This document shows positions 5,993 to 8,572 of a DNA stretch of 8,572 bases, piece by piece (position 1 is the stretch's first letter; the number at the start of each line of letters is the position of its first letter). The position numbers and the translations under genes were made by a program. The stretch comes from an uncultured Persicitalea sp. (GTDB taxonomy: Bacteria > Bacteroidota > Bacteroidia > Cytophagales > Spirosomataceae). The notes below the pieces were generated by a model. The model saw only the letters and a list, made by a program, of their open reading frames with translations, made no database searches and was not told the origin of the DNA. The stretch spans positions 1-8,572 of the forward strand of contig CATMVR010000175.1 of the NCBI GenBank assembly GCA_950075905.1, read 5' to 3'.

Positions 5993-8377
5993 ATGGCATT
6001 CTGGCATTCTTTATCAAAATTTATTCTTAAAAATAGGGCCGTTCTGGTAGCTATTGTGCTGCTTTCCACGGCCTACATGGGCTACCGGGCCTCCACCATC
6101 CGGCTTTCGTACGAACTGGCCCGGATTCTCCCCGTAGAAGACCCCAACTACCAGCTCTACGAGGATTTTAAAGCCCGCTACGGGGAAGATGGTAATGTGA
6201 TGGTGATCGGGATCGCTACCGACAGCATGTTCAGTAAGCCCCTGTTTAACGACTGGTACGCCCTGAGTAGCGAGGTGAAGCAGATCGACGGCATCAAGCA
6301 GGTACTTTCCAACGCCAATCTCTTCGACGTGGTGCGCAACGACAGCCTGCAGCGCTTTGATTTCGTACCCTTGCTAGACCATGCACCTACCTCGCAGTCC
6401 GAAATAGACTCACTGCAAGCCCGGATCAATGACCTGCCCTTCTACCGGGGCTTTGTGATCAGCGACGACGGCCGGGCGCACCTGATGGCCGTTACCTTCG
6501 ACCAGCAAATGCTGAATAGTAAGAGCCGAATTTCCATGGCCAACGAAATCAAGGAAAAGGCCCTGGCCTTTGGTGAAAAACACAACCTCGACGTGCACCT
6601 GTCGGGTATGCCCTACATCCGGACGGAGTTTATGAGCAAGGTCAGTAAGGAAATGGGCCTGTTTATGGGCCTGGCCTTTGCCGTAACGGCTCTCATCCTG
6701 CTGCTCTTTTTCCGGTCAGTGCTGGTATCACTGGCCGCGGCCTTTGTGGTGGGCCTGGGTGTGGTGTGGTCGCTGGGGCTGATTTCGTCCTTTGGCTACC
6801 AGATATCCCTGCTGTCGGGGCTGATCCCGCCGCTGCTTATCGTCATCGGCATTCCCAACGCCATCTTCCTCATCAACCGCTACCAGCAGGAGTTTTCACT
6901 GAGTGGTGATAAAATGGAAGCCCTGCGGCTTTCCATCGAAAAAAGCAGTGAAACTACCTTCTGGGCCAACGTCACTACGGCCATTGGTTTTGGCGTATTT
7001 TACCTGACGGGCAGCCCGCTACTCACGGAGTTTGGCCTGGTGGCCTCGCTTTGCGTCATGATCACCTATGCGTTTTCTATGATCATGATCCCGATCATAT
7101 TCAGCGTGTTGCCTACCCCCACGCCCCGGCAGATGATGCACCTCGACGCCCCCCGGCTCAATGCCTTTCTGGGCCTGGTAGGGCAGTGGGTGCGCTCGCA
7201 CCGGCCGGTGATTTACACCAGCATCGCAATCGTAACGGCTGTCTCTATCTACGGTATTACCAAAATAACGGCTATTGGCTACGTGGTGGACGATCTGCCG
7301 CAAAATGATCCGGTCTATGCCGATTTGAAATTTTTCGAAGAGCATTTTAAGGGCGTACTGCCCTTTGAGGTAACCATCGATACGGGCCGCCCCGGTGGCG
7401 TACTTGACCCACGCACGCTGACCAAAATGCGGGTGATGCAGCGGGAGTTTGCCAACTACCCTGAAATCACCAAACCGCTGTCGCTGGTGGAAGCCATCAA
7501 GTTTTTCTACCAGTCGTACCGGGGGGGAGATCCCAAGTATTTCCGCATGCCCGGCGCGCTGGAACTGAACAAGCTGGCCAGCTATGCCTCTACGTTCAAA
7601 GGTAAAGAGAGCCGGTTTGGGAGCTTTATGGACAGCACCCGGCGGTATACCCGCGTGAGTTTTCAGATTGGTGACGTGGGTACCCGTCGTATCAGCGAGC
7701 TGTACGGGGAGTTGCAGCCTAAGATTGACACAATTTTCAACTACGATGCCGCCACGGGCGAATGGAGACCCAAAGAGGAGCGTATCGAGGCGAGCCTGAC
7801 CGGAAACAGCGTAGTGTTTACCAAAGGAAACGAGTACCTGCTGCAAAATCTGGTGGAAAGTACCCTGCTGGCTATTGTGCTTATTTCGCTCATTATGGTG
7901 TTTCTGTTTGGCAATATCCGCATGATTGCCATCGCGGTCATCCCCAGCACGGTACCGCTCATCATTACAGCCGGTATCATGGGCTTTCTGGATATTCACC
8001 TCAAACCGTCCACCACGCTGATATTCAGCATAGCCTTCGGGTTATCATCTGACGGGACGATTTATTTCCTGACCAAGTACAAAGACGAGCTGCGGCTGCG
8101 CGGGGGCAGTATTGCCGATGCGGTATCCCGTACCATTCAGTCTTCGGGAATCAGCATGTTTTATACCGCCATAATTCTCTTTGCGGGCTTCTCCATTTTC
8201 GCCGCATCCACTTTTCAGGGTACCGTGGTGCTGGGTATCCTGGTGTCCATTACGTTGCTGATGGGGATGGCCTCCAACCTGATTTTGCTGCCCGCCTTCC
8301 TGATGTCGCTGGACAAGCGTATTCAGAAAAAGCAGGCGCTGAAGCAGTCAGCGGTAGATCCGCGGCCGTCGGCGTAA
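5993..8377 (+). CDS. RND-superfamily exporter (MMPL/COG1033-type inner-membrane transporter)
   Basis: A 794-residue inner-membrane protein with the duplicated RND layout. TM1 lies near 15-31, then a large periplasmic loop (about 33-215) and TM2-TM6 (about 221-373). The second half repeats this: TM7 near 405-423, a loop to about 615, then TM8-TM12 (620-768) and a short charged tail. COG1033-type members are predicted proton-driven exporters, often of lipids or other hydrophobic compounds; the substrate here is unknown. In TM4 the usual acidic position reads GIPNAIFLINRY (286-297) with Asn289, while TM10 keeps an acid in GLSSDGTIYFL (683-693, Asp687). Similar Asn-bearing Bacteroidota homologues are familiar to me, so this looks like a family trait. 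The start is secure: an in-frame TGA at 5945 precedes it and ATG 5993 is the first start after it. No membrane-fusion or outer-membrane partner gene is adjacent. Confidence 0.95.
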   Translation: MAFWHSLSKFILKNRAVLVAIVLLSTAYMGYRASTIRLSYELARILPVEDPNYQLYEDFKARYGEDGNVMVIGIATDSMFSKPLFNDWYALSSEVKQIDGIKQVLSNANLFDVVRNDSLQRFDFVPLLDHAPTSQSEIDSLQARINDLPFYRGFVISDDGRAHLMAVTFDQQMLNSKSRISMANEIKEKALAFGEKHNLDVHLSGMPYIRTEFMSKVSKEMGLFMGLAFAVTALILLLFFRSVLVSLAAAFVVGLGVVWSLGLISSFGYQISLLSGLIPPLLIVIGIPNAIFLINRYQQEFSLSGDKMEALRLSIEKSSETTFWANVTTAIGFGVFYLTGSPLLTEFGLVASLCVMITYAFSMIMIPIIFSVLPTPTPRQMMHLDAPRLNAFLGLVGQWVRSHRPVIYTSIAIVTAVSIYGITKITAIGYVVDDLPQNDPVYADLKFFEEHFKGVLPFEVTIDTGRPGGVLDPRTLTKMRVMQREFANYPEITKPLSLVEAIKFFYQSYRGGDPKYFRMPGALELNKLASYASTFKGKESRFGSFMDSTRRYTRVSFQIGDVGTRRISELYGELQPKIDTIFNYDAATGEWRPKEERIEASLTGNSVVFTKGNEYLLQNLVESTLLAIVLISLIMVFLFGNIRMIAIAVIPSTVPLIITAGIMGFLDIHLKPSTTLIFSIAFGLSSDGTIYFLTKYKDELRLRGGSIADAVSRTIQSSGISMFYTAIILFAGFSIFAASTFQGTVVLGILVSITLLMGMASNLILLPAFLMSLDKRIQKKQALKQSAVDPRPSA

Positions 8378-8382
8378 GGGGC

Positions 8383-8410
8383 AGTCGGCGGTCGGCTATC
8401 GGCTTTCGGC
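8383..8410. repeat. Short tandem repeat, four heptamers nnTCGGC
   Basis: Four consecutive 7-base units, each ending in TCGGC with two varying leading bases (AG, GG, TA, TT), begin six bases after the RND gene stop. Another TCGGC lies in the last codons of the gene (8369-8373). Similar GTCGGC-rich strings are, to my recollection, scattered between genes in some Cytophagales genomes. Confidence 0.45.
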
Positions 8411-8439
8411 TCATTTGTAATCGCACATTGTTTTCTAAC

Positions 8440-8478
8440 AAAACGACCTCAGTAGCACAATGCCACTGAGGTCGTTTT
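8440..8478 (+). terminator. Long hairpin, probable terminator after the RND gene
   Basis: A perfect 14-bp stem (8440-8453 with 8465-8478) is extended by an inner GCA/TGC stem around a CAA loop (8455-8463) after one A-C mismatch. The right arm ends in TTTT but the following bases (AGACTTT) are not a true U-tract, and the opposite strand also ends in only four T residues. It may end transcription in both directions, or be a stable 3' RNA end. Confidence 0.6.
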
Positions 8479-8540
8479 AGACTTTAATTAAATCTTGTTC
8501 AAAAAATAAGTACTTGTGCAGAATTAGTTTATATTTTAAC

Positions 8541-8564
8541 CGCAAAGACGCAAGGGCGCAAAGA
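8541..8564. repeat. Three tandem octamers of CGCAAAGA type
   Basis: Units CGCAAAGA, CGCAAGGG and CGCAAAGA lie head to tail in an otherwise AT-rich gap, ending just before the window edge. I recall near-identical ACCGCAAAGACGCAA strings as dispersed intergenic repeats in many Bacteroidota genomes, but cannot check copy number here. Confidence 0.5.
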
Positions 8565-8572
8565 TTTGATAA

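Noticed and set aside
5796..6017. Minus-strand frame of 73 codons between the MaoC and RND genes
   Set aside because: It overlaps the RND start, has no promoter element on its strand, and its product shows no recognisable family.
7019..7999. Long minus-strand open frame (326 codons) inside the RND gene
   Set aside because: It is a shadow: the plus-strand frame encodes a clear 12-TM RND protein here, and the antisense product is His/Gln/Arg-rich without recognisable motifs.

Overview
The window looks like ordinary chromosome from a Bacteroidota bacterium, probably order Cytophagales. Four observations support this. The gene families match (QueA, IspD, a Bacteroidota-type RND exporter, and a 59-residue Hc1-like 'histone H1' protein). 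Five start regions carry a TAnnTTTG-like -7 element. No gene has a clear Shine-Dalgarno sequence. GC-rich genes alternate with AT-rich gaps. The placement is inferred from protein and promoter style, not from any database search.

Layout: positions 1-348 (-) hold the N-terminal half of ispD, cut by the window edge. A U-tailed terminator (435-469) separates it from queA (494-1543, -). A lone biotin carboxylase gene, accC (1770-3269, -), follows. It is divergent from a PLP-dependent alpha-oxoamine synthase of the serine palmitoyltransferase / cysteate acyltransferase type (3540-4808, +), which ends in a strong terminator. A small Hc1-like gene (5067-5246, +) has its own promoter and shares a bidirectional terminator with a convergent MaoC-type hydratase gene (5331-5744, -). 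Divergent from that is a 794-residue RND/MMPL-type membrane exporter gene (5993-8377, +). The last 195 bases hold a short TCGGC heptamer repeat, a long hairpin and a CGCAAAGA octamer repeat. No gap between genes exceeds 300 bases.

The strands alternate and the terminators are strong, so most genes here look like single-gene transcription units rather than one operon. Still, four of them could act in lipid chemistry: a carboxylase subunit, a sphingoid/capnoid base synthase, an enoyl hydratase and an RND exporter of a type that often moves lipids. That link is a hypothesis. No tRNA, rRNA, CRISPR, IS element, phage gene or defence system was seen. I found no convincing previously undescribed system. 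The most notable items are the unusual subtype of the oxoamine synthase with its Hc1-like neighbour, and the sequence-level oddities listed under findings.
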